DNA of 64,000 nucleotides from Primulina eburnea (lineage: Eukaryota > Streptophyta > Magnoliopsida > Lamiales > Gesneriaceae). Shown in pieces: positions 11,217 to 22,524 of this stretch (within the stretch, counting starts at the first letter, position 1; every line of letters starts with the position of its first letter). The translations under genes were made by a program, and so were the position numbers. Location of the stretch: NCBI RefSeq assembly GCF_022965805.1, contig NC_133103.1:50914386-50978385 (forward strand). Direction: 5' to 3'. The notes under the pieces were generated by a model. The model was given only the letters and a program-made list of their open reading frames with translations, ran no database searches and was not told where the DNA came from.

Positions 11217-11223
11217 ATTTATA
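11217..11223 (-). promoter_or_regulatory. TATA box candidate of the PR-10 gene
   Basis: TATAAAT on the minus strand about 100 bp upstream of the ATG, a normal plant distance. Positional inference only. Confidence 0.5.
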
Positions 11224-11229
11224 GGAGAA

Positions 11230-12100
11230 AAAGTACTGGAGGGAGTAGTAGAAGGTGATTGCAATTTGACCCCTGCAAATTTTGAAGGTAATAATTTTTT
11301 CAAAAAAGTTAGGACAAAAAAATTTGTAATTTAGTAGAAAAAATACAAATAAATTGCTACAATTATTTTACCAGTAAAGTTAATAGCGACATTTTACGAT
11401 CTAGCCACAAAATTAGGCCAACTTTCTGATTAAAAAATGTTTAATGTCACTGCTAAAAGAATTTAAAAATATATTTAAATAGTCAGAGCACTCCACTTTT
11501 GAATTTAATTAGTTCATAATTTGAAGAAATTATAGGTTATTTGCGGCTAGAAATTATATATAGATAGATAGATTACCTATTTATCAATTTCTAAATACTA
11601 GCTAGAATCCAAATTCTAAATATAATATATATTAATTATGTTAGCATGGAGATGTTGAATATAACATAATTCATGTAGTTTTTTTATTTAAAAAAAAACG
11701 TGTTTGCAATTTAATATAAATTTTATATTATAAACTTTTTTTATCAATGGACTTCATTTATTTAATTATACGTTCATCCGAGCTAGTTTTTGTTAATTTG
11801 TAGTCGATCGAGTCGTCTAATCGGTATATATGCCCTTATTCACGAAATTAATTTGAACTCGAAATCGAAATCGAAATTTCTATATAATGGTATAGAAGAA
11901 TATACTCACGAGATTTGACTCCAAAACTTTATTAATGGCAACTGATATTTTCTCCACTACTCGTAAGTAACAAGTATTGAAAATTTGGTCGTCCCCTATT
12001 TAAAGAATTTAAGAATTGTTTTCCATTCTAAATATATTACAGATTTCATAACAAAATAATAATAATAATTAATTAATTATTATTATATTATTATTATTAT
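11230..12100. other. PR-10 upstream and intergenic, no gene seen
   Basis: AT-rich, about 25% GC by eye, with no frame or element ends that I recognise. It ends in an AAT/ATT-rich run at 12053-12100 that borders the tandem duplication. Confidence 0.5.
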
Positions 12101-14169
12101 TTCACCCGTGCGATGCACGAAGTGTTATTTTATATAATTAATGATTAAAATTAGTAAATAGTAAATAAAATTTTAATAATGAAAAATACATTTTAAACTT
12201 GAATTTTTGTTGTTTCCATATTCTGATAGATCGTATCAACGAACTAGTAAGAGTTTAAACTCTAAATGTATTTTTGAATGATTTACAAGTAGATTAAGTT
12301 TTCAATTGAGTTCAGTTTCAATTTGAATAAAATATATATAAAAAAATTAATTCATAGATCGCATTTAAATTGATATAAAAATGAATTAAATTTAAATTTT
12401 AACTAATAAAAGAGTTGATATAATCAATTCAAATAATAATTGAAGTTTATATTTTCAAATTTTTTCGATTCACATTTGAATTTTTTTAAAGAAAATATAT
12501 AATTCTTTATTCCAAAAATATCAATAATATCGCATAAAATTAATTGTTTTCAATCATTTATTGCAGGTCACCTATTTCAAGATTAATGATATATCTTTTT
12601 TTTTAGAATTATCATTTTGAAAATTAATTGTTTTCAATCAAATTTTATTCAGCACAACTTCGTTGATATGAATTATGTGATGGAACCAAGATATTAAATC
12701 ATGTGATAGAACCGATATCAAATCTTTGAATGCTATTTATTTTTTCAAGAGATTTAGATTTAAATTTGAAATTAAAAATTAAATTTATATTTTCAAGAAA
12801 TTCAATTTTAAAACTGAAATTTGAAAAAGAATTTGATATATTTTACGAAAATTTTATTAATTTTCATAATTTAATTAATTACATATTATTTATCAAATAT
12901 ATCAAATTGTGTTATCCAATAGGCATCGAATTTCGAAAAAAAACTTTGAAAAGACAACTCATTTTATTGTTGTTAAAAATTGTAATATTATTAAATATAT
13001 TAGGAAATAATTTTTCTTTTTTTATTTCCTAATTTAGTTACTAAAATTTTGGCGGGAATTACTAAATATAGCACAAATCTAATTATATATATATATATAT
13101 ATATTATTATTATTATTATTGTTGTTGTTGTTGTTGTTGTTGTTGTGCTGACCATTTGAAAAAAAGGTCATTGACAAAAAAACGTGATAGAAATTTGTGT
13201 CCGAAGTCTCGTTCGCCGTATGAACATGATGAAAAGAAAGGGGGTTTTATTTTATATTATACACGTGAACGATATGTAAAAAAAAAATAACTTGAAATAA
13301 AAATTATGTTGCATGCTGAAAAAAATATCTTTTTTGATCCATTGACTCCCTCGTTTTTGCTAAGATGATTTGACCATTTAATTTTCGATGTAACGTCAGC
13401 ACTCATGATATCAAGTGATCAGTATTTTCTATCATCACAACAGGATTTTCTGATACTATGTCAATATTTCGACGAAATTTGACTAAAATTAAAAAATATA
13501 TCAAAATCAAATTTGAATACTTCATAGACCAAAACTCAAAAATAATCAGAATAGTATTGAAAAATGTTGTGGAAGAAATTTCGCACCGCACACTTGCTCC
13601 TCTACTCAATATAAAGTTGGTGATGCACGGTCACCAAGAGGGTGTATGAGTTGGTGGAGTGTGTGATTGTTCGACCAATTTTCAGGAGTTTGATTATACC
13701 TACCAACATATTCTCGGATTGATTTGTCACACAGACTTTCTTAATATAATTTAACTGACTAATGTGATCTGCAAACTATTACATTATTCTAAATATTTGC
13801 TAGTTCACGTCGAAAGACAACGAATGAGGTTTTCACGCCATGAAATAAAGTTGGTACACGCCAAGTTTGACTACCAACAAGCCGGCCCCTGACAATTTCC
13901 GTGAGCAATCTTTCCAACTCTTTACGTAATCCAATCATATTTGTACATTATTGTAGCTGAAATAAGGATATGCTAAGCTGTTAAAAGTTGGGATATTTTC
14001 TAAATTTTTATAAATAATATTTAAGCCTAAAAATCAATTATTTTGAATTGTATCTTACTGATCAAATCATTATTATTATATTTGATTATGGTAATTACTT
14101 TTAGTATATAAAAATCAAAGTTCTAAAAAGCGTGAAGCGTCCCGAAGCGCGTATATCGAGCTCCAAGTT
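12101..14169. repeat. Tandem duplication, copy 1 (2.07 kb)
   Basis: From TTCACCCGTGCGATGCACG onward this segment matches 14244-16666 almost base for base, apart from scattered substitutions and microsatellite differences. It ends 46 bp into a transposon-like element (14124-14169), whose full form follows copy 2 at 16617-17168. Short ORFs shared by both copies (for example 12730-13032 and 13403-13609) show no protein-family pattern and are AT-driven. The start contains the palindrome CGTGC-GAT-GCACG, reminiscent of plant Helitron 3' hairpins, but no Helitron ends were confirmed. Confidence 0.92.
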
Positions 14170-14171
14170 TA

Positions 14172-14243
<72 letters not shown>
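14170..14243. repeat. (ATT)n microsatellite at the duplication joint
   Basis: About 24 ATT units join copy 1 to copy 2. A shorter ATT/AAT-rich tract precedes copy 1 (12053-12100), so slippage or recombination between ATT tracts may have produced the duplication. Confidence 0.9.
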
Positions 14244-14244
<1 letters not shown>

Positions 14245-15220
14245 TCACATGTGCGATGCACGAAGTGTTATTTTATATAATTAATGATTAAAATTAGTAA
14301 ATAGTAAATAAAATTTTAATAATGAAAAATACATTTTAAACTTGAATTTTTGTTGTTTCCATATTCTGATCGATCGTATCAACGAACTAGTAAGAGTTTA
14401 AACTCTAAATGTATTTTTGAATGATTTACAAGTAGATTAAGTTTTCAATTGAGTTCAGTTTCAATTTGAATAAAATATATATAAAAAAATTAATTCATAG
14501 ATTGCATTTAAATTGATATAAAAATGAATTAATTAAATTTAAATTTTAACTAATAAAAGAGTTGATATAATCAATTCAAATAATAATTGAAGTTTATATT
14601 TTCAAATTTTTTCGATTCACATTTGAATTTTTTTTAAAGAAAATATATAATTCTTTATTACAAAAATATCAATAATATCGCATAAAATTAATTGTTTTCA
14701 ATCATTTATTGTAGTCACCTATTTCGAGATTAATGATATATCTTTTTTTAGAATTATCATTTTTAAAATTAATTGTTTTCAATCAAATTTTATTCAGCAC
14801 AACTTCGTTGATATGAATTATGTGATGGAACCAAGATATTAAATCATGTGATAGAACCAATATCAAATATTTGAATGCTAGTTATTTTTTCAAGATATTT
14901 ATATTTAAATTTGAAATTAAAAGTGAAATTTATATTTTCAAGAAATTCAATTTTAAAACTGAAATTTGAAAAAGAATTTGATATATTTTACGAAAATTTT
15001 ATTGATTTTCATAATTTAATTAATTACATATTATTTATCAAATATATCAAATTTTGTTATCCAATAGGCATAGAATTTCGAAAAAAAAGCTTTGAAAAGA
15101 CAACTCATTTTATTGTTATTAAAAATTGTAATATTATTAAATATATTAGGGAATAATTTTTTTTTTTTTTTGTTTCCTAAGTTAGTAAAACTTTTGGCGG
15201 GAACTTACTAAATATAGCAC

Positions 15221-15283
<63 letters not shown>

Positions 15284-15799
15284 TTATTATTATTGTGATG
15301 ACCATTTGAAAAAAAGGTCATTATATTGACAAAAAAAACGTGTTAGAAATTTGTGTCCGAAGTCTCGTTCGCCGTATGAACATGATGAAAAAAAGGGGGT
15401 TTTATTTTATATTATACACATGAACAATATGTAAAAAAAAATTAACTTGAAATAAAAATTATGTTGCATGCTGAAAGAAATATCTTTTTTGATCCATTGA
15501 CTCCCTCGCTTTTGCTAAGATGATTTGACCATTTAATTTTCGATCTAACGTCAACACTCATGATATCAAGTGATCAGTATTTTCTATCATCACAACAGGA
15601 TTTTCTGATACTATGTCAATATTTCGACGAAATTTGACTAAAATTAAAAAATATATCAAAATCAAATTTGAATACTTCATAGACCAAAACTCAAAAATAA
15701 TCAAAATTGTATTGAAAAATGTTGTGGAAGAAATTTCGCACCGCACACTTGCTCCTCTACTCAATATAAAGTTGGTGATGCACGGTCACCAAGAGGGTG

Positions 15800-16149
15800 T
15801 GTTGGGTGCAATAATTGTCCCTGCTTGGTAGAGCGATCGACCCGTGGTACTTGAGTTGTTGTGCGGTTCAAAAGATTTGAGTTGCACCATTACCACTAGT
15901 TATAGCTATTGGTAAAGCGGTAAGCACTCGGTCCTACAATTGGTATCAGAGCCAAGGTCACGGGTTCGATTCCCATTGATTGCAAGGAGTGCAATTATTG
16001 GGAGGGAGATTGTTGGGTGCAATAATTGTCCCTGCTTGGTAGAGCGATCGACCCGTGGTGCTTGAGTTGTTATGCGGTTTAAAATATTTGAGTTGCACCA
16101 TTACCACTAGTTATAGCTATTGGTAAAGCGGTAAGCACTCGGTCCTACA
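15800..16149 (+). mobile_element. TRIM retrotransposon, complete (350 bp)
   Basis: Two 139-bp LTRs (15800-15938 and 16011-16149), each TGTTGGGTGC...GGTCCTACA, differ at about four positions. After LTR1 come two bases and a PBS, TGGTATCAGAGCC (15941-15953). A purine-rich tract (TTGGGAGGGAGA, about 15998-16009) precedes LTR2. The flanks are GGGTG (15795-15799) and GGGTG (16150-16154). The unfilled site GAGGGTGTATGAG is preserved in copy 1 near 13638-13650, proving insertion after the duplication. It codes for no protein, so it must have been moved by another element's machinery. Confidence 0.95.
15890..15970 (+). promoter_or_regulatory. tRNA-like A-box and B-box across the TRIM LTR/PBS joint
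   Basis: TAGCTATTGGTAAAGCGG (about 15903-15920) resembles a pol III A box and GGTTCGATTCC (about 15963-15973) is a perfect-looking B box. The spacing of about 55-60 bp is a little more than in typical tRNA genes. It is not a tRNA: no acceptor stem or anticodon arm was found. Either chance, or this TRIM recruited a tRNA-like promoter. Confidence 0.4.
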
Positions 16150-16616
16150 GGGTGTATGAGTTGGTGGAGTATGTGATGTTCGACCAATTGTCAGGAGTTT
16201 GATTCTATCTACCAACATATTCTCGGATTGACTTGTCACGCAGACTTTCTTAATATGGCTTAACTGCAAACTATTACATTATTCTAAATATTTGCTAGTT
16301 CACGTCGAAAGACAACGAATGAGGTTTTCACGCCATGAAATAAAGTTGGTACACGCCAAGTTTGACTACCAACAAGCCGGCCCCTGACAATTTCCGTGAG
16401 CTATCTTTCCAAGACTTTTACGTAATCCTATCATATTTGTACATTATTGTAGCTGAAATAAGGATATGCTAAGCTATTAAAAGTTGGGATATTTTCTAAA
16501 TTTTTATAAATAATATTTAAGCCTAAAAATCAATTATTTTGAATTGTATCTTACTAGTATCAAATCATTATTATTATATTTGATTATGGTAATTACTTTG
16601 AGTATATAAAAATCAA

Positions 16617-17168
16617 GGTTCTAAAAAGTGTGAAACGCCCCGAAGCGCGTATATCGAGCTCCAAGTTTTTGAAGCTTAAGAGTTATTAGCACAGTCTTAA
16701 ACGTGAAAAAACGTTTTTTATTTTTAGTGTAATGGTAATTATCTCAGACCAATAAATAGATAAAATTATACATAAACATGATAAATTTAAGTCTGATGCA
16801 TTAATTATTATATTTATAAAAGTATAAAAATCTCAAAATTGTAATCTTTATTTGTTTTTGAAACTAGAGTACATTAAAAAACGTTAAATATTTATCAAAT
16901 CATTATCAGACATGCTTAATCATAATTAAAATTAAAAAATAAACATCTAAATTATAAATCTAATTTATTATTTTAAAATAAAAAGACTTACCTTCAAAAT
17001 AAAAAATTTAAAAATAAATAGATTCGATTAATTGTGCTTAAGCACACTTAATTAAACGCCTTATTTACGCTTAATTCCGTCAAACTACAGTTTAACCGCT
17101 TTTTTCCACTTTTTTCCGAAGCGGAGAGTTTTTGTCGAGCTTCGTGCTTAAGCGGGCTTTTTAGAACA
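16617..17168. mobile_element. Non-autonomous DNA transposon with GTTCTAAAAAG ends
   Basis: The left end GGTTCTAAAAAGTGTGAAAC is mirrored by the right end ...GGGCTTTTTAGAACAC, and the interior carries words built on GCTTAAGC and GCGAAGC. No coding frame. A target duplication could not be fixed. The first 46 bp also end copy 1 of the tandem duplication, so one edge of that duplication falls inside this element. Confidence 0.65.
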
Positions 17169-17334
17169 CTAATAAAAACAAACCATGAGACTAAAAGGTA
17201 TTGAATTTTAATAATATTTTTCGATGAAATTCTAATTAGTTGTTTCTTAAAAATTTATTATATTATTACTATTAATTAAAATTTTCGAAAGTTCTTCATT
17301 CTCCACTTTTTTTCCAATGTCCACTGGTATATAT

Positions 17335-17516
17335 GAGTAAGTCTGTTGTGAGACGGTCTTACAAATTTTTATCTGTTAGACGGGTCAACCCTACCAATAT
17401 TCACAATAAAAAGTAATATTTTTAGCATAAAAAGTAATATTTTTTCATGGATAACCCAAATAAGATATATGTCTCACAAAATACTATACGTAAAACCGTC
17501 TCATTAAGTTTTTGTC
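17335..17516 (-). mobile_element. 182-bp MITE family, copy 1 (diverged)
   Basis: Family hallmarks: terminal GAGACGGTCT words near both ends, and an interior with CACAATAAAAAGTAATA and GCATAAAAAGTAATA. Flanks GGTATATAT and AATATATAT match 7 of 9. Confidence 0.8.
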
Positions 17517-17519
17517 AAT

Positions 17520-18374
17520 ATATATAATAGATAAAATCCTTAGCGGCTTGTCAGGTTCAGCTAAATATATTTTTTCCCAAAATATCTATCCAATCCCAAA
17601 AACACGTCATCTTTAAGTCAAAACCAAAGAAAATAGATTATATGACAAAAATCAAAATTTTATTTAAAATATTAAATAAATGGAAAATTCATTTTATACA
17701 AATATTGATTATGTACAAAATATAATAATATAATAATAGCACACGTCTTAATCTAAATGTCTTTCACGGAACCGTAAGTTTTAGACTTGATTTATAAAAA
17801 TTCAAAACTTGTCAAATTCGATTTTACAAATATAATATTAAAAAAAAATCATTATAATAAAACTTCATATTCTTCCTATGAAAAATCTCATTTTATGAAA
17901 ACGATTAACTCATATTTCTATTTTATGAAAATAATTAACATAAACTCTAGTATGTCTCATTATAAATCTATTTGAATATAAACTTTTTGCTTATGTGAAA
18001 TAAAGTATTATGTCGTCGCCTTTATTCTTATAAAAATTATACGAAATTAAAATAACAATAATGATAATTTTATTGGTAATAATAATGGTTTTTCTAAAAT
18101 AAAAAAAAAAAATCAGTTGCAAAAATAAGGTGATTTGTTGTATTTTTTGGTGAAAAAAATGCAAATTATGAGAAGATTGAGGAGTGTAAATTATTTCATC
18201 ACATTCCTTGAAAAGCAGAGCCAAGCTGATTTCGGATTTAAAAAAAATTAAAAAATAAATAGCTTTATCAGTCTGTTTAAATGTCAGATTCCATGCGCAC
18301 AACAAAATTGTATGATTTTTCATAAAGGATGATGACATGATAATAACAACGTCTGTATTTGGAAATAACTATCA
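17520..18374. other. Intergenic, no gene seen
   Basis: AT-rich; the two ORFs here (17787-17975 and 17991-18338) are Lys/Asn/Ile/Phe-rich without motifs and look like base-composition artefacts. Confidence 0.5.
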
Positions 18375-19010
18375 TATTCAAAATGTCGACTGTTAGATTT
18401 GAAGCCTATAAATAGATCAATTGAGGGGACTTTCAAGCCTTTCCACAACTTTCTAAATCATTGAACATCATCAAGTTTTTGAGAGTCGAATTGATCAAGC
18501 AAAATCTTCAGCACACACATAATAGCTTTTTATCTTATCATTGAGTATCAATTTGTGCTTAATATTTTTTAAAAAAAAATACTTTGTGATGACAGTTACT
18601 GATTGATCATTTGTTTAAGTTTGTGAAGTATTTTAAGGGTTTTAGAGATAAGTCCTATTGAATCGAATTTTTGCATATTTCTTGTAATCATCAAAGTCTT
18701 CTAGTAGATCATTCCTGAGTAAAAGAACGGGTGATGTAGGAGTTGTTCAAATATCTGAACATCCAGAAATAATTCTTTACTTTATGTTTTTGTTTTAGTT
18801 TTATAGCTCAGCTGTTCATTTTATTAGTCATTTTCATTCCTTCAACTGTTTCATTGAGTTTATTTATACGAAGTGCATAGCTACTAGTTTATTGATACCC
18901 AACTGATAAGAATTCAAACTCTGTGTTGCTAACATAACCAAGTTAATTTTGAAATTATTGAGATTGTTTATTCACCATCTATAAATCAATCTATTTATCC
19001 TAACATATTT
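18375..19010 (+). repeat. LTR-like remnant
   Basis: A TATA motif (CCTATAAATAGATCAA, near 18404) is followed by a leader-like stretch with TCATCAAAGTCTTCTAGTAG and GATGTAGGAGTTGTTC...GAACATCCA. The same words, in the same order, occur in the copia solo LTR at 42703-44110 (AAGTCTTCTAGTG, GACATAGGAGCAGTTGAAG...GAACATCCA). Probably the R-U5 part of a related LTR; the edges were not found. Confidence 0.5.
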
Positions 19011-20103
19011 TTAATTGTTCATTGGATCCAAGTATAATATATTTTAAAAATGATATTCCTTGGATTGTTATAGATTTTAAAATTCTCTAATTTTTTTATA
19101 GTTTGATAATTTGATATAAAAATAATAATATTTTATTGAAAACCCCTAAATTATGTAATGAAAATTACATTTTTCCTTAACTTAAGTTATTGTAGGAGTT
19201 CACTTTAAATAATCATAAACCAAATCGACGAACATCTAGTCTTAAATACAATATTTATATCAAACCATATTTTCTTTCATTATCCAAAATCTTGTCTTGG
19301 ACAAAACTCAACTCAATTATTTCACCTTTTTAGATTTGAAATCATATTATTAAATTCCATTCGACTTAAAAAAAATAAAGCAAGAGTTGTTCAAAAAATT
19401 TGAATTTTAAATACACCTAGCTAGTTTTATATGTTTGATTTTTCAAATCATAGATTTTAAATCTCAAACCTATTGCTCAAAATGACTAAATGTTGCGTTA
19501 TTTCGATGGTGGATTTTCTTCAAATGGACCCGTATATGCAAAAATAATTTTTAAAAATATCAAAGGAGAATGACTAAAATTCGAAACATTCGTATGTCAA
19601 TTTACAGTTTTACAAAGGTCTTCTAGCCGGTAGACAAAATTCACATACGTTCATTTTTCTTGGTGACAAAGTTGCCAATAATTTGTTATTTCTACATATA
19701 TATGAAATTAGTTTTTTTTTTCCCGATATCTTGTTAAACGTTGGGTTTTGATCAACTAAGTTTTCAATGTTGAGTTTTGGTACATTAACTTTTCTGTTTC
19801 GATTACTTTGGTCCAACTGTTAACGTGACGTCGAAAGATGCTGATGTGTCACTGAAAATGTTAACATGACATCTAAAAATGTTGACGTGACATCAAAAAT
19901 TGTTGACTTGTCAAATATCATGTTAGTAATTGGATTCAAAATATTCGAAAATTAAAAGTTTATATACTAAAACCAAATTTTGAAAACATGATGAACGAAA
20001 ACCAAGCTTTCAAAAAATTAATGGATCAATATACCTAAAAATGGACAAGTTAATAAAGAAAAAAAAATCATTTTCCATATATAAACACATATATTAATAC
20101 CGG
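19011..20103. other. Intergenic with a short 21-bp repeat
   Basis: No gene seen. Around 19845-19915 the phrase ATGTTGACGTGACATC recurs about three times with variants (AAAATGTTAACATGACATC, AAAATTGTTGACTTGTCA), a small tandem array. Confidence 0.5.
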
Positions 20104-21816
20104 TGTCACGCCCCGAAACCGGGGTTAGTCGACATCGGCGTTGCTCAACAATCACATAATCGTCAAACAACAAACCTCGTAGCACAGTATATACCAAAAC
20201 CAGTTTATTTCTCATAATCAACCAAAAAACGTCTTTACAACTCAAATACCAAAATAAACTGATTAAATATGTTTTAAATACTGCGGAAGCGATAAACATA
20301 AACTAAAACTTAAAACTTCTGGAATAACTCGGGATCTTCTACCATCCCCAAAATTTCTCTTGCTCATCTTCATCCATTTGCTCTTCGTTCTTATCTGGGT
20401 GGAGAGGAAATAAGGGGTGAGTATTTTGGAAATACTCAGCAAGTAGGGGCCGTTCGAGACATGAAACAACATATACATATACTTGAATTCAAATTATACG
20501 TAGCATATCGTAACTTGAATCATAACGAATACTCATACTTGATAATCATAACATTTCATCACATATCATACTCGTATATCATACTTGTTTAACATACTCA
20601 TATAGCACTGAAAGTCATCTCATTTCCATGGTTTCCTGATATCACTATCATATATGTTAATCCTCTAAGGAGTGAGGCCATGTCCAATATGTTAATCCTC
20701 TATGGAGTGAGGCCGTACAACGGTTACCATCCCACCGTATAAGGGTCATAGTTCGGAAATCCTTTCCCATATCCAATCGAATCCTAACAGTGCCTTGAAC
20801 ATAATAACTTGACAAATCTTGAAGAAAATATATCATGAACAAGGAATTATGCTCGAACGAATTTCAAAACTGAAGGAAGATTCGTACACAAACTATAATT
20901 TCTTTAAACACAAGCCCACTTCAAAGAACAAGTGTGGCGAACAAAGTCTCAATTACGAAAGAATATATATATAACAAAAGCCCACTTACGAAGAACAAGT
21001 GTGCAAATTATAGTATAACAAAAACCCACTTACCTTGAATCTTGATGAGAAAAACGTGTAAACTCCGGTGGCTAGACTGCGGCAGCGCTTCGCTGTGCTC
21101 GAAAATCCTAAGGAACTAGGGGAGGGGAACTCGAAAATATGGAGTAAAAATGGTGTGATTTTCGAAACACTGAGCCCTCTTATTTATAGGAGTTGGCTGT
21201 TATCCTGATCGTGTATCAAATCGCGTTTAAAATCAAATCTCCATCTAAATCGTGATCAAATCTACATTTAATCTTTATCCTAAATTTCGGAATCTATGTA
21301 TATTTTCCATGGATAATTTTTGAAATTATGCCTTGCTCAGTCTGTGAAATTTCGACTTTTGTGTCTAATTCCCAATATTCGGTAGATTTTTGACTTCCTA
21401 AAATAATAAAAATTATATTTCTTAAATCCCACAAATTTGCCTACTTAAATCCGAAATTTAGTGGTATTTTTCCACAAATAAGATTTGGATTATTTTCCTA
21501 AAATCTTGGTAGTTGAACTTTTAAATATTTCCCAAGACTGCATTTATCGCGTAGACTGCTTTAAATCTAATGATATTTTCGAAAATCCCTAATAAAATCC
21601 TTTCAATATTTCGAAAATCCCATGGTATATTCTCAAGATTTTCAGTTCCAAGATTGTGTTATCTTCTTGCTTAAATCTTTATCCAGGTATTTCTGTACAT
21701 CTCAAATTCAGAAAAATATACACGATATTATTCAAATTCTTGAGTTTAACATTATATTGTCCAATCTAAAATTTCAAATACTATCACGATCAAGAATTGA
21801 AATCTTGGATTTTACA
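20104..21816 (-). repeat. Solo LTR of a gypsy-type element (1713 bp)
   Basis: On the minus strand it begins TGTAAAATCCAAGATT (21816 downward) and ends CGGGGCGTGACA (20104). That terminus is the same as in the TRIM-like element at 30432-31019 and the LTR ending at 55935. A TATA candidate (CTCCTATAAATAAG, minus, near 21190) lies in a U3-like position. No PBS follows the inner end, so it is solo. Flanks ACCGG (20099-20103) and ACTGG (21817-21821) match 4 of 5. The right edge is inferred from this pair. Confidence 0.65.
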
Positions 21817-22063
21817 ACTGGTATTTATGCATACGAAAGAAGTCGGATTAACTTTACATATATGTTTAATTGAATTGGATGAATTCCTTTTTAATTGATG
21901 TTATTTACGATTATTTGTTAAATTTGCTTCTTTCTTCTTCTTTTTTTCCTTTTTTGTTCTCGAGTCATATTTCATCACTCATGTTTTTACTTTTCCTTCA
22001 ATTGTAAAAAATACACCTATACACATCAGCAAAGCCCCAACCCCATCCGCCATCAAAACAAAA

Positions 22064-22141
22064 AATTATGTGAGACGGTTTCACGGGTCGTATTTTGTGA
22101 GACGGATCTTTTATTTGAGTCATCAATAAAAAATATTACTA
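22064..22141 (+). mobile_element. 182-bp MITE family, copy 2 (left half only)
   Basis: TTATGTGAGACGG...GTGAGACGGATC...TCATCAATAAAAAATATTAC is the left half of the family; it breaks into unrelated sequence at about 22141. Confidence 0.8.
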
Positions 22142-22275
22142 CCTACTCCCGTTCCTCACCAGATATCTACTCCAGCCCCAGACCAGTACCCTTGAGGAGA
22201 CCCAGCCGGATATCCACGGAGTAATTGTAACAACAATAAATAAATGATAGATACTATATATTTATATTATACATA

Positions 22276-22524
22276 TAGAGTATATTTGGTTGAGTGGATT
22301 AAATAAGGATGGATTAATAATCAAATATTTATCGTTAAAATTTTAAGTTGTTTTAATAATCATTTTGACTCGGTTTAAGATCCAATTTTATAGATAACTA
22401 TTTGATTAATAAAACTGGATCTTAAATCGGGTTAAAATGATTATTAAAACATCTTAAAATTTTAACGATAAATATTTGACTATTAATCTATCCTTATCTA
22501 ATCCACTCAACCAAACACACCCTA
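22276..22524. mobile_element. Fold-back MITE with arms of about 115 bp
   Basis: The left arm starting TAGAGTATATTTGGTTGAG is the reverse complement of the right arm ending CTCAACCAAACACACCCTA, with high identity through ATTTATCGTTAAAATTTTAA and GATCCA.TTTTA. A loop of about 12 bp lies near 22400. The ends may include a TA target duplication. No coding content. The class (Stowaway or Tourist-like) is unresolved. Confidence 0.88.

Larger units (their letters stand above)
14244..16666. repeat. Tandem duplication, copy 2 (2.07 kb plus a 350-bp TRIM)
   Basis: It matches 12101-14169. Subtracting the TRIM (350 bp) and its 5-bp target duplication leaves 2068 bp, essentially the length of copy 1. It differs by a long (AT)n at 15226-15277, where copy 1 has a shorter AT run followed by (TTG)n at 13119-13146. 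Confidence 0.92.

Noticed and set aside
12101..12124. Helitron 3' hairpin (CGTGC-GAT-GCACG)
   Set aside because: Stem is short, and neither a CTRR end nor a TC start with AT target was found. Kept only as a remark.
12730..13032. 100-residue ORF, with a close copy at 14875-15156
   Set aside because: Its repetition comes from the 2.07-kb duplication. Composition is Ile/Phe/Lys/Asn only, with no family motif; an AT-driven chance frame.
13403..13609. 68-residue minus-strand ORF, identical to 15558-15764
   Set aside because: Again explained by the duplication. No recognisable protein pattern and no sign of coding constraint that two such recent copies could show.
14170..14243. Repeat array that might be CRISPR-like
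   Set aside because: A simple ATT microsatellite without spacers; a plant nuclear genome would not carry CRISPR.
15903..15973. Possible tRNA gene (A- and B-box words)
   Set aside because: No acceptor stem, anticodon stem or CCA-side pairing; the segment is part of a TRIM with LTRs and TSD.
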